From: Roseococcus microcysteis | Lineage (GTDB): Bacteria > Pseudomonadota > Alphaproteobacteria > Acetobacterales > Acetobacteraceae | Assembly (NCBI RefSeq): GCF_014764365.1 | Contig: NZ_CP061718.1 | Location: forward strand, 1-64,000 | Length of the DNA: 64,000 nucleotides | Direction of reading: 5' to 3' | In this document: piece by piece, positions 26,883 to 36,429 of the stretch | Layout of the letters: the number at the start of each line of letters is the position of its first letter | Position numbering within the stretch: position 1 is the first letter of the stretch | The notes under the pieces: model-generated | Seen by the model: only the letters and a program-made list of their open reading frames with translations | Database searches by the model: none | What the model was told of the DNA's origin: nothing | Position numbers and translations under genes: made by a program

Positions 26883-28670
26883 ATGAGCCTGCCCCCCGCC
26901 CCCGCCGACATCTTCGCCCATCTGCGCTCCCGCATCGTGGAGGCGCTCAGCGCCCTGCTGCCCGAGCTGCCGGAGGAGGCCTTCGCCCGCGTCACCGTCG
27001 AACCCCCGCGCGAGGCCGCGCATGGCGACATGGCGACCAATGCGGCGCTGGTGGTGGGCAAGGCGGCGAAGCAGGCGCCGCCCAAGCTGGCGGCCGCCCT
27101 GGCCGAGAAGCTCACGGCGCTGCCCGAGGTCACGGAGGCCAGCCCCGCGGGCCCCGGCTTCGTGAACATCCGCCTGGATGAGGGTTTCATCCGCGCCCAG
27201 CTCGGCGTGATCCTGGCGGCGGGCGAAACCTATGGCCAGGGCGCGCCGCGTCCGGGCCGGATCAATGTGGAATATGTCTCGGCCAACCCCACGGGCCCCA
27301 TGCATGTGGGCCATTGCCGTGGGGCCGTGGTGGGCGATGCGCTGGCGGCGCTGCTGGCCAAGGCGGGCCATGAGGTCACGCGGGAGTATTACATCAACGA
27401 CGCCGGCGCGCAGGTGCAGGCCTTGGCCTATGCCGCCTATTGGCGCTACCTCCAGGCGCTCGGCACCACGCTGACCGAGGATGAGTATGCCCAGCTCATC
27501 CCCGGCGGGCTGCAATATCGCGGCGAATACCTGGTGCCGGTGGGCGAGGCGCTGGCGCGGCACCATGGCGACGCGCTCGCCGAAATCGGCACCGCCCATG
27601 GCCCGGGCCTGGCCGGCCCCGACCGCTGGTTCGCCACGGTGCGCGAAACCACCGTCGCCATGATGATGGACATGATCCGCGACGACCTTGCGGCGCTCGG
27701 CGTCCAGCACGACATCTTCATCAGCGAGGCCGCGATGGTGGCCGAGGGCAAGCTCGACGCCGCCGAGGCGCTGTTGAACGCCCAGGGCCTGATCTATCGC
27801 GGCGTGCTGGAACCCCCCAAGGGCAAGACCCCGGACGACTGGGAACCGCGCGAACAGACCCTCTTCCGCGCCACCCAGTTCGGCGACGAGGTGGACCGGG
27901 CGCTCCGCAAATCCGACGGCTCGGGCACCTATTTCGCCAATGACATCGCGAACCACCTGGGCAAGATCGAGCGCGGCTTCGACGCGCTGGTCCATGTCTG
28001 GGGCGCGGACCATGGCGGCTATGTGAAGCGGATGCAGGCGGCGGTGGCCGCGCTGTCCGACCGGCGCGTGAGCCTGGACGTGGTGCTGGCCCAGATCGTC
28101 CATGTGGTGAAGGACGGTCAGCCGGTGCGCATGTCCAAGCGCGCCGGCACCTATGTCACCCTGCGCGACCTGATCGACGAGGTGGGCCGCGACGCCGTGC
28201 GCTTCACCATGCTGACGCGCAAGGCGGACGCGCAGATGGAGTTCGACCTGGACCTCGTGGTGCAGCAATCGCGCGACAACCCGGTCTTCTATGTCCAGTA
28301 CGCCCATGCGCGCTGCCGCTCGGTGCTGCGGGCGGCGGGGGAACCCGCTGATCTGGCCGCTGCGCCGCTCGACGCGCTGACCGACCCGGCGGAACTGGCG
28401 CTCATCCGCCGCATGGCCGGCTGGCCGCGCGTGGTGGAGGCCGCCGCCGCCGCGCGCGAACCGCACCGGGTTGCGTTTTTTCTGAATGACCTCGCGGGTG
28501 ATTTTCATCTATTGTGGAACAAGGGCAGGGAAGATTCTTCCCTGCGATTCATCCAGGAAGGCGACCCCGAGGGGACACGGGCGCGCCTGGCCCTGGTGGC
28601 CGCGACGGCCGCGGTGATCAGGTCCGGGCTCGGCGTGATGGGGGTCGCGCCGGTCGAGGAGATGCGATGA
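26883..28670 (+). CDS. argS: Arginine--tRNA ligase
   Basis: A 595-residue class I aminoacyl-tRNA synthetase. After the N-terminal tRNA D-loop-binding domain, [14 protein letters not shown] carries the HIGH motif as His141-Val-Gly-His144, and MSKRAG at 417-422 is the KMSKS equivalent. The C-terminal helical anticodon-binding domain (about 470-595) is complete. It charges tRNA-Arg using ATP. The start ATG at 26883 fits the family. Its stop overlaps the SPOR gene start (ATGA at 28667), opening a long operon that leads into nagZ and scpAB. Confidence 0.96.
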   Translation: MSLPPAPADIFAHLRSRIVEALSALLPELPEEAFARVTVEPPREAAHGDMATNAALVVGKAAKQAPPKLAAALAEKLTALPEVTEASPAGPGFVNIRLDEGFIRAQLGVILAAGETYGQGAPRPGRINVEYVSANPTGPMHVGHCRGAVVGDALAALLAKAGHEVTREYYINDAGAQVQALAYAAYWRYLQALGTTLTEDEYAQLIPGGLQYRGEYLVPVGEALARHHGDALAEIGTAHGPGLAGPDRWFATVRETTVAMMMDMIRDDLAALGVQHDIFISEAAMVAEGKLDAAEALLNAQGLIYRGVLEPPKGKTPDDWEPREQTLFRATQFGDEVDRALRKSDGSGTYFANDIANHLGKIERGFDALVHVWGADHGGYVKRMQAAVAALSDRRVSLDVVLAQIVHVVKDGQPVRMSKRAGTYVTLRDLIDEVGRDAVRFTMLTRKADAQMEFDLDLVVQQSRDNPVFYVQYAHARCRSVLRAAGEPADLAAAPLDALTDPAELALIRRMAGWPRVVEAAAAAREPHRVAFFLNDLAGDFHLLWNKGREDSSLRFIQEGDPEGTRARLALVAATAAVIRSGLGVMGVAPVEEMR

Positions 28671-29401
28671 GTGACACGACATTGCCCTCCTGGCGGGTTC
28701 GCCCGCCGGAGAGGGCGCGGGCGGGATGGGGGATCCCGCCCTTGGTCTGGCTGCTGGGGGGCGGCCTGATCGGGGTCGGCGCGCTGGGCGTGCTGCTCCT
28801 GTGGGGGAGCAACGCGCTCTCGCCCAACGGGGTGCCGCTGATCGAGGCCGATGACCGGCCCTTCCGCGTGCGCCCGGAGAATTTCGTGGCGGCACCGGCC
28901 CCACGGCCTTCCGAGACCATCTTCGAACGCCCCGGCGCCAGGCCGGAGCGGGTGGGCGAGGCACGTCTCGCCCCCGGCCCCGAACGTCCGCTGCCCGATG
29001 GCTGGCGCCAGGCGGCCGTGCCGCCGCCCACGCCGCTGCCGCCGGCCGCCGCGCCCGGCGGGTCGGGCCTGCAGCCGGCCATCACGGCACAGCCCGCGGC
29101 CCCGCCCATCGCGGCGCCCGCGCCCACACCCGCCGCCGCGCCGCGCCCGGTGGCCGGAGGGGTGCAGGTCCAGCTCGGCGCCCTGCCGAGCGAGGAGGGC
29201 GCCATGGCCGAATGGAACCGCCTGCGCGGCCGCGTGCCGGAACTCGCCCCCTTCAGCCCCAACGTGGTCCGCTTCGACCGCGACGGGCGGCCCACCTTCT
29301 GGCGCCTGCGCGTGGGCGGGGTGCCCGACCGTGACGCGGCCCAGGCCCTGTGCGAACGGGTGCGTGCCAGCGGCGGCAATTGCGCGGTGCTGGGCAGTTG
29401 A
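28667..29401 (+). CDS. SPOR-domain membrane protein
   Basis: A 244-residue protein with one membrane helix at about residues 24-48, a long Pro/Ala-rich periplasmic linker (70-165) and a C-terminal SPOR domain (about 168-244, beginning [17 protein letters not shown]). SPOR domains bind denuded glycan strands at the division septum, so the protein is expected to localise to the divisome. It lies between argS and nagZ, a conserved arrangement in alphaproteobacteria, and overlaps both neighbours by 4 bp (ATGA) and TTGA. Confidence 0.88.
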   Translation: MSDTTLPSWRVRPPERARAGWGIPPLVWLLGGGLIGVGALGVLLLWGSNALSPNGVPLIEADDRPFRVRPENFVAAPAPRPSETIFERPGARPERVGEARLAPGPERPLPDGWRQAAVPPPTPLPPAAAPGGSGLQPAITAQPAAPPIAAPAPTPAAAPRPVAGGVQVQLGALPSEEGAMAEWNRLRGRVPELAPFSPNVVRFDRDGRPTFWRLRVGGVPDRDAAQALCERVRASGGNCAVLGS

Positions 29402-30294
29402 GGGCAGGGGGCCGCAAGCCCGCCATCATCGGGCTGGCGGGCCCCAGCCTGACGGGGGAGGAGGTGGCGCTGCTGCGGGCGGAACTCCCGCTCGGCGTCA
29501 TCCTGTTCCGCCGCAATGTCGTGGACCCCGCGCAGCTGCGGGCGCTCACCGCCGCCATCCGTGACATCCTGGGGGCCGGAACGCCCATCCTGGTGGACCA
29601 GGAGGGCGGGCGCGTGGCCCGGCTGCGCGCGCCGCATTGGCCGGAATTCCCGCCGCCCGCCACCTTCGAACACGGCCCCGCCGAGGCCGCCCGCGCCAAT
29701 GCCGAGGCCCTGGCGCGCATGTGCCTGGCCGAAGGGCTGGACGTGGTCTGCGCGCCCTGCCTCGATCTGCGCCTGCCCGGCGCCCATGACGTGATCGGGG
29801 ACCGCGCCTTTTCCGCCGCGCCGGAGGAGGTCGCGCGCCTCGGCGCCGCCTGGATCGCGGGGCTGCGCGCCGGCGGCGTCATGCCCGTGCTGAAGCACAT
29901 CCCCGGCCATGGCCGCGCCACGCTGGACAGCCACCTGGCCCTGCCGGTGGTGGAGGCGGACCGCGCGACGCTGGCCGCCGACTTCGCCCCTTTCCGCGCC
30001 CTGGCGGCCCCCGATCTCTGGGCGATGACCGCGCATATCCTCTACCCGGCACTCGATTCCGAGCGCTGCGCCACCCTCTCCCCCCGCGTGATCGCCGAGG
30101 TGATCCGCGGCGAGATCGGCTTCACGGGATTCCTGATTTCCGATGATCTCGCCATGAAGGCGCTGGACGGCACGCCCGGCGCGCTCGCCGCACAGGCGCT
30201 GGCGGCGGGGTGCGACGCGGTGCTGCATTGCTCGGGCGTGCTGGCGGAAAGTGCCGCCGTGCTGGACGCCTGCCCGGTGACGGCCGCCGCATGA
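29398..30294 (+). CDS. nagZ: Beta-N-acetylhexosaminidase (NagZ)
   Basis: A family 3 glycoside hydrolase of about 298 residues. It shows VDQEGGRVARLR, the NagZ signature KHIPGHGRATLDSH (the His assists catalysis) and ISDDLAMKAL carrying the Asp nucleophile. The enzyme removes GlcNAc from anhydro-muropeptides during peptidoglycan recycling in the cytosol. The frame is open further upstream, but homology begins only around RKPAIIGLAGP. The TTG at 29398, overlapping the SPOR stop as TTGA, is therefore the most likely start, with low certainty. Its stop overlaps the next ATG (ATGA at 30291). Confidence 0.92.
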   Translation: MRAGGRKPAIIGLAGPSLTGEEVALLRAELPLGVILFRRNVVDPAQLRALTAAIRDILGAGTPILVDQEGGRVARLRAPHWPEFPPPATFEHGPAEAARANAEALARMCLAEGLDVVCAPCLDLRLPGAHDVIGDRAFSAAPEEVARLGAAWIAGLRAGGVMPVLKHIPGHGRATLDSHLALPVVEADRATLAADFAPFRALAAPDLWAMTAHILYPALDSERCATLSPRVIAEVIRGEIGFTGFLISDDLAMKALDGTPGALAAQALAAGCDAVLHCSGVLAESAAVLDACPVTAAA

Positions 30295-30998
30295 TGCCCG
30301 ACTGGTTCCCCGATGTGACGGCGGTGGTGCTGGCCACCATCATCGCCATCACCTTCCACGAGGTCGCGCATGGCTGGGCCGCCCGCGCCCTGGGCGACCC
30401 CACGGCGGCGCTGCTGGGCCGGCTGTCCTTCAACCCCATCCGCCATGTGGACCCGGTGGGCACGGTGCTGGTGCCGGGCATCCTGCTGGTGTCGCAGCTC
30501 ATGGCCACGGGCGGCGTGCAGATGATGTTCGGCTGGGCCAAGCCCGTGCCGGTGGATGTCCGCAACTTCGCCAATCCGCGCGTGGGGATGATGTGGGTGG
30601 CCATCGCCGGGCCGGCCATGAACTTCGCGCTCGCCGTGCTGGCGGGGCTGTTGATCCATGTGGCGGTGGCGGGGGACGCGTTTCTCTCGGCCGAATCGCT
30701 CGCCTGGGTCTATCGCTTCGTCAGCTTCGCGATCCTGGTGAACCTCGTGCTCGGCCTGTTCAACCTCATTCCCGTGCCGCCACTTGATGGCGGGCGCATC
30801 GCGGTGGGGCTGCTGCCCTACCGCGCCGCCATGGCCTATGCGCGGCTGGAGCATGCGGGGCTGTTCCTGGTGCTGGGCGTGCTCTTCCTGCTGCCCATGG
30901 CCATCCCCGCCTTCCGGCCGATGGACTGGTTCCTCTTCGAGATCGTCCGCCCCGTCTTCAACTTCGTGGTGTGGCTGACGGGGAATGGCCGGCTGTGA
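30291..30998 (+). CDS. M50 (site-2 protease-like) membrane metalloprotease
   Basis: A 235-residue polytopic protein of the M50B family. The zinc motif HEVAH lies at residues 23-27 in the first helix, and NLIPVPPLDGGR with Asp166 supplies the third ligand. A GPAMNFALAVLAGLL helix lies between them. Five to six hydrophobic segments fit the family. No PDZ domain is present, so it is the short type of unknown substrate rather than RseP. It is embedded with 4-bp overlaps between nagZ (ATGA) and scpA (GTGA), implying co-translation. Confidence 0.88.
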   Translation: MMPDWFPDVTAVVLATIIAITFHEVAHGWAARALGDPTAALLGRLSFNPIRHVDPVGTVLVPGILLVSQLMATGGVQMMFGWAKPVPVDVRNFANPRVGMMWVAIAGPAMNFALAVLAGLLIHVAVAGDAFLSAESLAWVYRFVSFAILVNLVLGLFNLIPVPPLDGGRIAVGLLPYRAAMAYARLEHAGLFLVLGVLFLLPMAIPAFRPMDWFLFEIVRPVFNFVVWLTGNGRL

Positions 30999-31765
30999 GC
31001 GACAGCGCCGCCCCTGACGCGCTGCTGCTGGACATCGAGGGCTTCCAAGGCCCGCTCGACGTGCTGCTGGAGCTGGCGCGGGCGCAGAAGGTGGACATCC
31101 GCTCCATCTCCATCCTTTCGCTGGTGGACCAGTATCTCGCCGTGATCGAAGGCGCGCGGGTGCGGATCGAGCTGGCGGCGGACTGGCTGGTCATGGCCGC
31201 CTGGCTCGCCTGGCTGAAATCCCGCCTGCTGCTGCCCGAGGAGGAGCGGGGCCCCGATGAGGAAGACCCCCTGCTCGCCGCCGCCCGCCTCACCGAGCGC
31301 CTGGCCGAGCTGGACCGCATGCGCGCCGCCGCCGAATGGCTGGGCCGCCGCGCCCAGCTCGGGCGCGAGACCTTCGCCCGCGGCGCCCCGGAATCGCTGC
31401 GCGTCGAGGACCGCACCGGGCTGGTGACGGACCTGACCACCCTGTTGCGCGCCTATGCCGCCGCCCGCCGCCGCGCCGTCGCCTCGCGCCCCTTCACGCC
31501 GCGCCCGCGCAAGCTGTGGTCCGTGGCCGAGGCGCTGGGCCGGCTGCGCGCCCTGCTGGGCGAGGCCGGCACGGGCTGGTCCACGCTCGGCCAGTTCCTG
31601 CCGCCCGACATGCTTTCGCCGCTCGATCGTCGCGCCGCCATGGCCAGCACGCTGGTGGCGGCGCTGGAGGCGGCGCGGGGCGGCGCGGTGGAGCTGCGAC
31701 AGGACACCGTCTTTGGACCCATCCATCTGCGAAAAGGCGAGGGGGAGCTGCCGCATGTCGCCTGA
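30995..31765 (+). CDS. scpA: Segregation and condensation protein A
   Basis: A 256-residue kleisin. The N-terminal signature LDIEGFQGPLDVLLELARAQKVDI and the helical stretch LAADWLVMAAWLAWLKSRLLLP bind the SMC neck; the C-terminal winged helix near residues 190-256 (LGQFLPP onward) binds the SMC cap. With ScpB and SMC it loads on chromosomes near origins and aids segregation. The GTG at 30995 overlaps the upstream stop. It overlaps the start of scpB by 11 bp. Confidence 0.93.
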   Translation: MSDSAAPDALLLDIEGFQGPLDVLLELARAQKVDIRSISILSLVDQYLAVIEGARVRIELAADWLVMAAWLAWLKSRLLLPEEERGPDEEDPLLAAARLTERLAELDRMRAAAEWLGRRAQLGRETFARGAPESLRVEDRTGLVTDLTTLLRAYAAARRRAVASRPFTPRPRKLWSVAEALGRLRALLGEAGTGWSTLGQFLPPDMLSPLDRRAAMASTLVAALEAARGGAVELRQDTVFGPIHLRKGEGELPHVA

Positions 31766-32357
31766 ACACGACACCCACCCGGATTTCACCCGCGCCCTGC
31801 GGGTCGCGGAGGCGCTGGTCTTCGCCTCGGACAAGCCCGTGCCGCTCCCGCGCATCCAGTCCGCCCTGCCCGAGGGGGTGGAGGCCGCCACCGTGATGAC
31901 GGCACTCGCCGCCCGCACGGCGGGGGCGGCGGTGGAGCTGGTGGAGGTGGCCGGCGGCTTCGCCTTCCGCACCGCGCTCGATCTGGCGCCGGCCATCACC
32001 CGCGTGGTGGAGGTGCCGCGCCGCCTGCCGCGCGCGGCCATGGAGGCGCTGTCCATCATCGCCTACCACCAGCCCGTGACCCGCGCCGAGATCGAGGAAA
32101 TCCGCGGCGCCACCCTCTCCCAGACCACGCTGGACGCGCTGCTGGAGGCGGACCTCGTGACACCCCGCGGGCGGCGGGAGAGCCCCGGCCGCCCCACGCT
32201 CTGGGGCACCACGAAGCATTTCCTGGACCAGTTCGGCCTGAAATCCCTGAACGACCTGCCCCGGCGGGAGGAACTCGTCTCGGGCGACCTGGCGGTGGGC
32301 CCGCGCGACGGCGCACCGCCTTTGGTGCCCGATGGGGGCGTGCAGCGGGCGGCGTGA
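31755..32357 (+). CDS. scpB: Segregation and condensation protein B
   Basis: A 200-residue ScpB with two winged-helix domains. Family-typical stretches are RVAEALVFASDKPVPL near the N-terminus, RLPRAAMEALSIIAYHQPVTR and RRESPGRPTLWGTT near the middle. A flexible acidic/Pro tail ends the chain. It dimerises and binds the ScpA linker to regulate SMC. The ATG at 31755 lies within the end of scpA. Confidence 0.93.
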   Translation: MSPEHDTHPDFTRALRVAEALVFASDKPVPLPRIQSALPEGVEAATVMTALAARTAGAAVELVEVAGGFAFRTALDLAPAITRVVEVPRRLPRAAMEALSIIAYHQPVTRAEIEEIRGATLSQTTLDALLEADLVTPRGRRESPGRPTLWGTTKHFLDQFGLKSLNDLPRREELVSGDLAVGPRDGAPPLVPDGGVQRAA

Positions 32358-32427
32358 CGCGGCCCGGCATGGACAGGCGCGGCCCGCCCCGCCACAAGGC
32401 CCGCATGCCCGCCCATCCCGCCCCCGC

Positions 32428-33482
32428 ATGAGCCTCCGGCTGGACGACATCCACCACGCCTATGGCCCCAAGCAGGTCCTGCGCGGGGTGAGCCTGGAGG
32501 TGGCGGCGGGCGAGATCGTCTGCCTGCTGGGCCCCTCGGGCGATGGCAAGACCACGCTGCTGCGGCTGGTGGCGGGGTTGGAACCACTCCAGCAGGGGCG
32601 CATTTCGCTGGGTGGCCGCGTGCTGGCCGCGCCGGGCGAGGATGTGCCGCCCGAGGCGCGCCATGTGGGCTTCGTCTTCCAGGACTACGCGCTGTTCCCC
32701 CATTTGACCGTCGCCGACAACGTGGCCTTCGGCCTGCGCCGCATCCCGCGCGGGGATCGCGGCTGGCGCGTGGCCGAGGCCCTGGCGCGCGTGGGGCTCG
32801 AGGCCTATGCCCAATCCTGGCCGCACCAGCTCTCGGGCGGGCAGCAGCAGCGCGTGGCGCTGGCCCGCGCCCTGGCCCCGCGCCCCGAGGCCCTGCTGCT
32901 GGACGAGGCCTTCGCGAGCCTGGACGCAAGGTTGCGCGAACAGGTGCGCGACGACACCCTGCATGTGCTGCAGCAGGCCGGCATTCCCGCCCTGATCGTG
33001 ACCCATGACGCGGAGGAGGCCATGTTCATGGCCGACCGCATCGCCCTGATGCGCGAGGGACGGGTGGTGCAGCTCGGCACGCCCGAACAGCTCTACCTCC
33101 ACCCCGCCACCCCCTTCGTCGCCACCTTCCTGGGCGAGGTGAACCGCCTGCCCGCCCGCATCCGCCAGGGGGCCGCCGAGACGGTCATCGGCGCCGCCCC
33201 CGCCCGCGGCCTGCCCGAGGGCGCGCCCGCCGAATTGCTGCTGCGCCCGGAGGGGCTGCGCGTGATGGAGGCCGGCAGCACGGGCAGCGCGCTGGCCGAG
33301 GTGCAGGCCTGCCGGCTGCTCGGCGCCACCACCCTGGTCCATATGGCGGTGGCGGACGGGGAGGGGGCGTGCTGCACCTCCATGCCCGGCTGCCCCCCGG
33401 GGCGCGCCTCTCGCGCGGGGACCGGGTGGGGGTGGCGCTGGACCCCGAGCGCGCCTTCGCCTTTCCTTCCGAAACCTCATGA
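32428..33482 (+). CDS. ABC transporter ATP-binding protein (FbpC/PotA type), frameshifted near the C-terminus
   Basis: An ABC ATPase with Walker A GPSGDGKTT, signature LSGGQQQRVALARAL, Walker B ALLLDEAFASLD and H-loop IVTHDAEEA, followed by a C-terminal TOBE-like regulatory domain from about residue 235. As sequenced, the reading frame leaves the family at VADGEG and ends in unrelated Arg/Pro/Gly-rich residues at 33531. Adding one G to the 5-G run at 33363-33367 restores a standard TOBE ending (GVALDPERAFAF) with a TGA at 33480-33482 and 351 residues. No permease or binding protein is adjacent, so it is an orphan ATPase of an importer for iron, spermidine or similar. It occupies the position where tatA is usually found. 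Confidence 0.85.
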
Positions 33483-33604
33483 TCCGAATCCGGGGGGCGG
33501 GGTGCAAGCGGGCGCTGGCGCGACTAAGTAGTAAGCCTGCCGCATTGGCGCGGCGCGGCCCGGCTGGTATCGATGGCCCCCTTGAGGGCTAAGCAGAGGA
33601 CTTG

Positions 33605-34291
33605 ATGTTCAACCTCGCCTGGACAGAGATCCTGCTGATCATCATCGTCGCGGTGGTGGTCATCGGGCCCACGCAGCTTCCGGGCGCCATCCGCGGCATG
33701 GCGGACGGCATCAAGAAGGCGAAGCGGCAATTGGCGGCCTTCCAGCAGCAGGCCGATGAGCTGGTGCGCGAAGCCAAGCTCGAGGGCGTGCGCGACCAGA
33801 TCGCGGATGTGAAGGGCGCCATCAACGAAATCCGCAGCTTCGACCTGAAGGGCCATATCCAGAAGGCGGTGGACGAGGACGGGACGCTGACGCGGACCTT
33901 CAACGAGGACCCGCTCTCGGGCTCCACCACCACGGCCAGCACGCCCGCCTGGACGCCGCCGCCCACGGCCCGCGACACGCCCGACGCGCCGGCCATGATC
34001 CCGCCGCAGACGATGGCGCCCTACAAGCCGCCGCCGGAGCCGCCCAAGCCCGAGGTGCCGGCCTTCCTGCCGCCCTCCACCCCCGCGCCGCTGAACATGG
34101 CGCCGCCCCCGCCGCCGCCCGCGCCCGTTGTGGCGACACCGCCCGCGCACGTTGTGGCGACGGAGCCCGCGCCCGTGGTGGCGCCGGTGGCCGAGGCGCC
34201 CGCCGAAATCCCGCCCGCCGAAGCGCCGCGCATCGAAAACGCCGCCACCGAAGCCCCCGCGCCGGCCCCCGTGCCGGCCAAGACCGCCTGA
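33605..34291 (+). CDS. tatB: Sec-independent translocase protein TatB
   Basis: A 228-residue TatB. One N-terminal membrane helix (about 5-21, TEILLIIIVAVVVIGP with the polar Glu near residue 9) is followed by the conserved GPTQLPGAIRGM hinge, an amphipathic helix and coiled-coil-like segment to about 110. The remaining half is a very long Pro/Ala/Thr/Val-rich tail. TatB and TatC form the receptor for folded precursors with twin-arginine signals. AGAGGA precedes the ATG; a TTG directly upstream is an alternative. tatC follows after 9 bp. No tatA is adjacent. Confidence 0.88.
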   Translation: MFNLAWTEILLIIIVAVVVIGPTQLPGAIRGMADGIKKAKRQLAAFQQQADELVREAKLEGVRDQIADVKGAINEIRSFDLKGHIQKAVDEDGTLTRTFNEDPLSGSTTTASTPAWTPPPTARDTPDAPAMIPPQTMAPYKPPPEPPKPEVPAFLPPSTPAPLNMAPPPPPPAPVVATPPAHVVATEPAPVVAPVAEAPAEIPPAEAPRIENAATEAPAPAPVPAKTA

Positions 34292-34300
34292 GGCCCCGCC

Positions 34301-35101
34301 GTGTCGGACATCACCAAGGACGATCCCATCAACGACAAGCCCATGTCGCTGATGGAACACCTGATGGAGCTGCGCGCGCGCCTGCTCTGGTCGGTGGGCA
34401 CTTTCATCGTGATGTTCATCCTGTGCTACTACTACAGCGCACAGATCTACGGCTTCCTGGCCCGCCCGCTGGCCGACATCCTGATGGCCCAGGGCGCCGG
34501 CGCCGGCGACCGGCGGATGATCTTCACCGCCCTTTATGAAGCCTTCTTCACCTACCTGAAGGTGGCCTTCTTCGGCGCGGTCTTCTTCAGCTTCCCGATG
34601 TGGGCCACGCAGCTCTGGCTGTTCATCGCGCCCGGCCTCTACCGCTCCGAGAAGCGGACGATTATGCCCTTCCTGCTGGCCTCGCCCGTGCTGTTCGTGG
34701 CCGGTGCGGCGCTCGTTTACTACTTCATCTTCCCGCTGGCCTGGCACTTCTTCATCAGCTTCGAGACGCCGGCCGGGGCCGGCACCGTCGCCATCCAGCT
34801 GGAGGCGAAGGTCAGCGAATACCTCTCGCTGGTCATGCACATGATCCTGGCCTTCGGGCTCGCCTTTCAGCTGCCCATCCTGCTGGTGCTGCTGTGCAAG
34901 GTGGGCATCTTGAGCGTGGATTCGCTCCGCAAGGGGCGACGCTATGCCATCGTGGGCATGTTCGTGGTGGCGGCCGTGATCACGCCCCCGGACATCATCA
35001 GCCAGGTCGGCCTCGCCCTGCCGCTGATCCTGCTCTACGAGGTCTCGATCCTGCTGGCGGCCTGGATGGCGCCCAAGCCCGCGAAGCTCGATCCCGACTG
35101 A
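34301..35101 (+). CDS. tatC: Sec-independent translocase protein TatC
   Basis: A 266-residue polytopic protein with six predicted membrane helices. The N-terminal MSLMEHLMELRARLLWS holds the conserved Glu-Leu-Arg that contacts twin-arginine signals, and FIAPGLYRSEKR is the family-typical periplasmic/cytosolic turn. The acidic residue of the second periplasmic cap is present. It is the core signal-peptide receptor with TatB. The start is GTG at 34301; a downstream ATG before SLMEHL is possible. serS follows after 20 bp, the usual alphaproteobacterial order. Confidence 0.95.
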   Translation: MSDITKDDPINDKPMSLMEHLMELRARLLWSVGTFIVMFILCYYYSAQIYGFLARPLADILMAQGAGAGDRRMIFTALYEAFFTYLKVAFFGAVFFSFPMWATQLWLFIAPGLYRSEKRTIMPFLLASPVLFVAGAALVYYFIFPLAWHFFISFETPAGAGTVAIQLEAKVSEYLSLVMHMILAFGLAFQLPILLVLLCKVGILSVDSLRKGRRYAIVGMFVVAAVITPPDIISQVGLALPLILLYEVSILLAAWMAPKPAKLDPD

Positions 35102-35121
35102 TTTTCCGGAACGCCTGACCC

Positions 35122-36381
35122 ATGCATGACATCAAGACGGTCCGGACGGACCCGGCGGGCTTCGACGCGGCCTTGGCGCGGCGCGGCCTGCCGCCGCAAT
35201 CGGCCGCGCTGCTGGCGTTGGACGAGGCGCGGCGCGCGGCGATTGCCCTGGGTGAGGGCGCCCAGGCCAGGCGCAATGCCCTCTCGCGCGAGATCGGCGC
35301 GGCCATGAAGCGCGGTGACACGGCAGAGGCCGAGCGCCTCAAGGCCGAGGTCGCGGCCGCCCTGGCCGAGGCCGCCGCTGCCGATCCCGCCGCGCGTGAG
35401 GCCGCGCTTTCCGAGGCACTGGCGGTGCTGCCCAACACGCTCGACCCCGAGGTGCCGGACGGCGCCGACGAGAGCGCCAACGTCGTCCTGCACCAGCATG
35501 GCGAACCCGCCCAAATCCCGGACGCCAAACAGCATTTCGAGCTGGGCGAGGCGCTGGGCCTCATGGACTTCGCCACCGCCGCCCGCCTTTCGGGCAGCCG
35601 CTTCGTGGTGCTGAAGGGGGCGCTGGCGCGGCTCGAGCGCGCGCTGGGCCAGTGGATGCTGGGCGTGCACACGGACCGGCACGGCTACACCGAGGTGAAT
35701 CCGCCGCTGCTCGTGCAGGCGCCCGCGCTCTACGGCACGGGGCAATTGCCCAAATTCGAGGAAGACCTGTTCCGCGCCGGCGACCACTACCTGATCCCGA
35801 CGGCGGAAGTGCCGCTGACCAACCTCGTCGCCGACCAGATCATCCCCGAGCCCGAACAACCGCTGCGCTACACGGCGCTGACCCCCTGCTTCCGCAGCGA
35901 GGCCGGCAGCGCCGGCCGCGACACGCGCGGCATGCTGCGCCAGCACCAGTTTCCCAAGGTGGAGATGGTCTCTATCACCCGCCCCGAGGACAGCGCCGAA
36001 GAGCATGAGCGCATGACGCGCTGCGCCGAGGCCATCCTGACCGAACTCGGCCTGACCTGGCGCCGCATCATCCTCTGCGCCGGGGATACGGGCTTCGGCG
36101 CCGCCCGCACCTATGACCTGGAGGTCTGGCTGCCCGGGCAGCGCGCCTGGCGCGAGATTTCCTCCTGCTCCAACTGCCGGGATTTCCAGGCCCGGCGCAT
36201 GAAGGCGCGCTTCAAGCGCGGCAAGGAAAACCTGTTCCTGCACACGCTGAACGGCAGCGGCGTGGCCGTGGGCCGCGCGCTGATCGCGGTGATGGAGACG
36301 CACCAGCAGCCCGATGGCTCCATCCGCGTGCCGGAGGTGCTGCGGCCCTGGATGGGCGTGGATGTGATCGGCAGCGTCTGA
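35122..36381 (+). CDS. serS: Serine--tRNA ligase
   Basis: A 419-residue class II synthetase. The N-terminal coiled-coil arm (about 27-105) binds the long variable arm of tRNA-Ser. Motif 2 is [17 protein letters not shown] (near 255) and motif 3 contains [19 protein letters not shown] (near 375). Ser-AMP and ATP-binding residues appear intact. The ATG at 35122 gives the expected MHDIKTVR start. The gene ends the argS-to-serS block, and a hairpin at its stop codon marks the boundary with the convergent kinase operon. Confidence 0.96.
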   Translation: MHDIKTVRTDPAGFDAALARRGLPPQSAALLALDEARRAAIALGEGAQARRNALSREIGAAMKRGDTAEAERLKAEVAAALAEAAAADPAAREAALSEALAVLPNTLDPEVPDGADESANVVLHQHGEPAQIPDAKQHFELGEALGLMDFATAARLSGSRFVVLKGALARLERALGQWMLGVHTDRHGYTEVNPPLLVQAPALYGTGQLPKFEEDLFRAGDHYLIPTAEVPLTNLVADQIIPEPEQPLRYTALTPCFRSEAGSAGRDTRGMLRQHQFPKVEMVSITRPEDSAEEHERMTRCAEAILTELGLTWRRIILCAGDTGFGAARTYDLEVWLPGQRAWREISSCSNCRDFQARRMKARFKRGKENLFLHTLNGSGVAVGRALIAVMETHQQPDGSIRVPEVLRPWMGVDVIGSV

Positions 36382-36416
36382 TCGGCTTCGGTGGCATCAC
36401 CGAAGGCGTGAATCAG
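36378..36416. terminator. Bidirectional hairpin between serS and the kinase gene
   Basis: CTTCGGTG (36386-36393) pairs perfectly with CACCGAAG (36398-36405) over a 4-nt GCAT loop, inside an outer CTGAT/ATCAG pair that includes the serS stop codon. The symmetric hairpin lies in the 48-bp gap between convergent genes, so it can act on both strands. No strong T-run is seen. Confidence 0.55.
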
Positions 36417-36429
36417 CCGCGCAAAATTC

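Noticed and set aside
33368-33531. The Arg/Pro/Gly-rich C-terminus of the ABC ATPase as a genuine extension
   Set aside because: The other frame at the same place encodes a normal TOBE ending and stop; the extension starts exactly at a G run.
33605-34291. Calling the tatB-like gene tatA
   Set aside because: The polar residue in the membrane helix and the long coiled-coil region after the hinge fit TatB; the protein is far longer than TatA.
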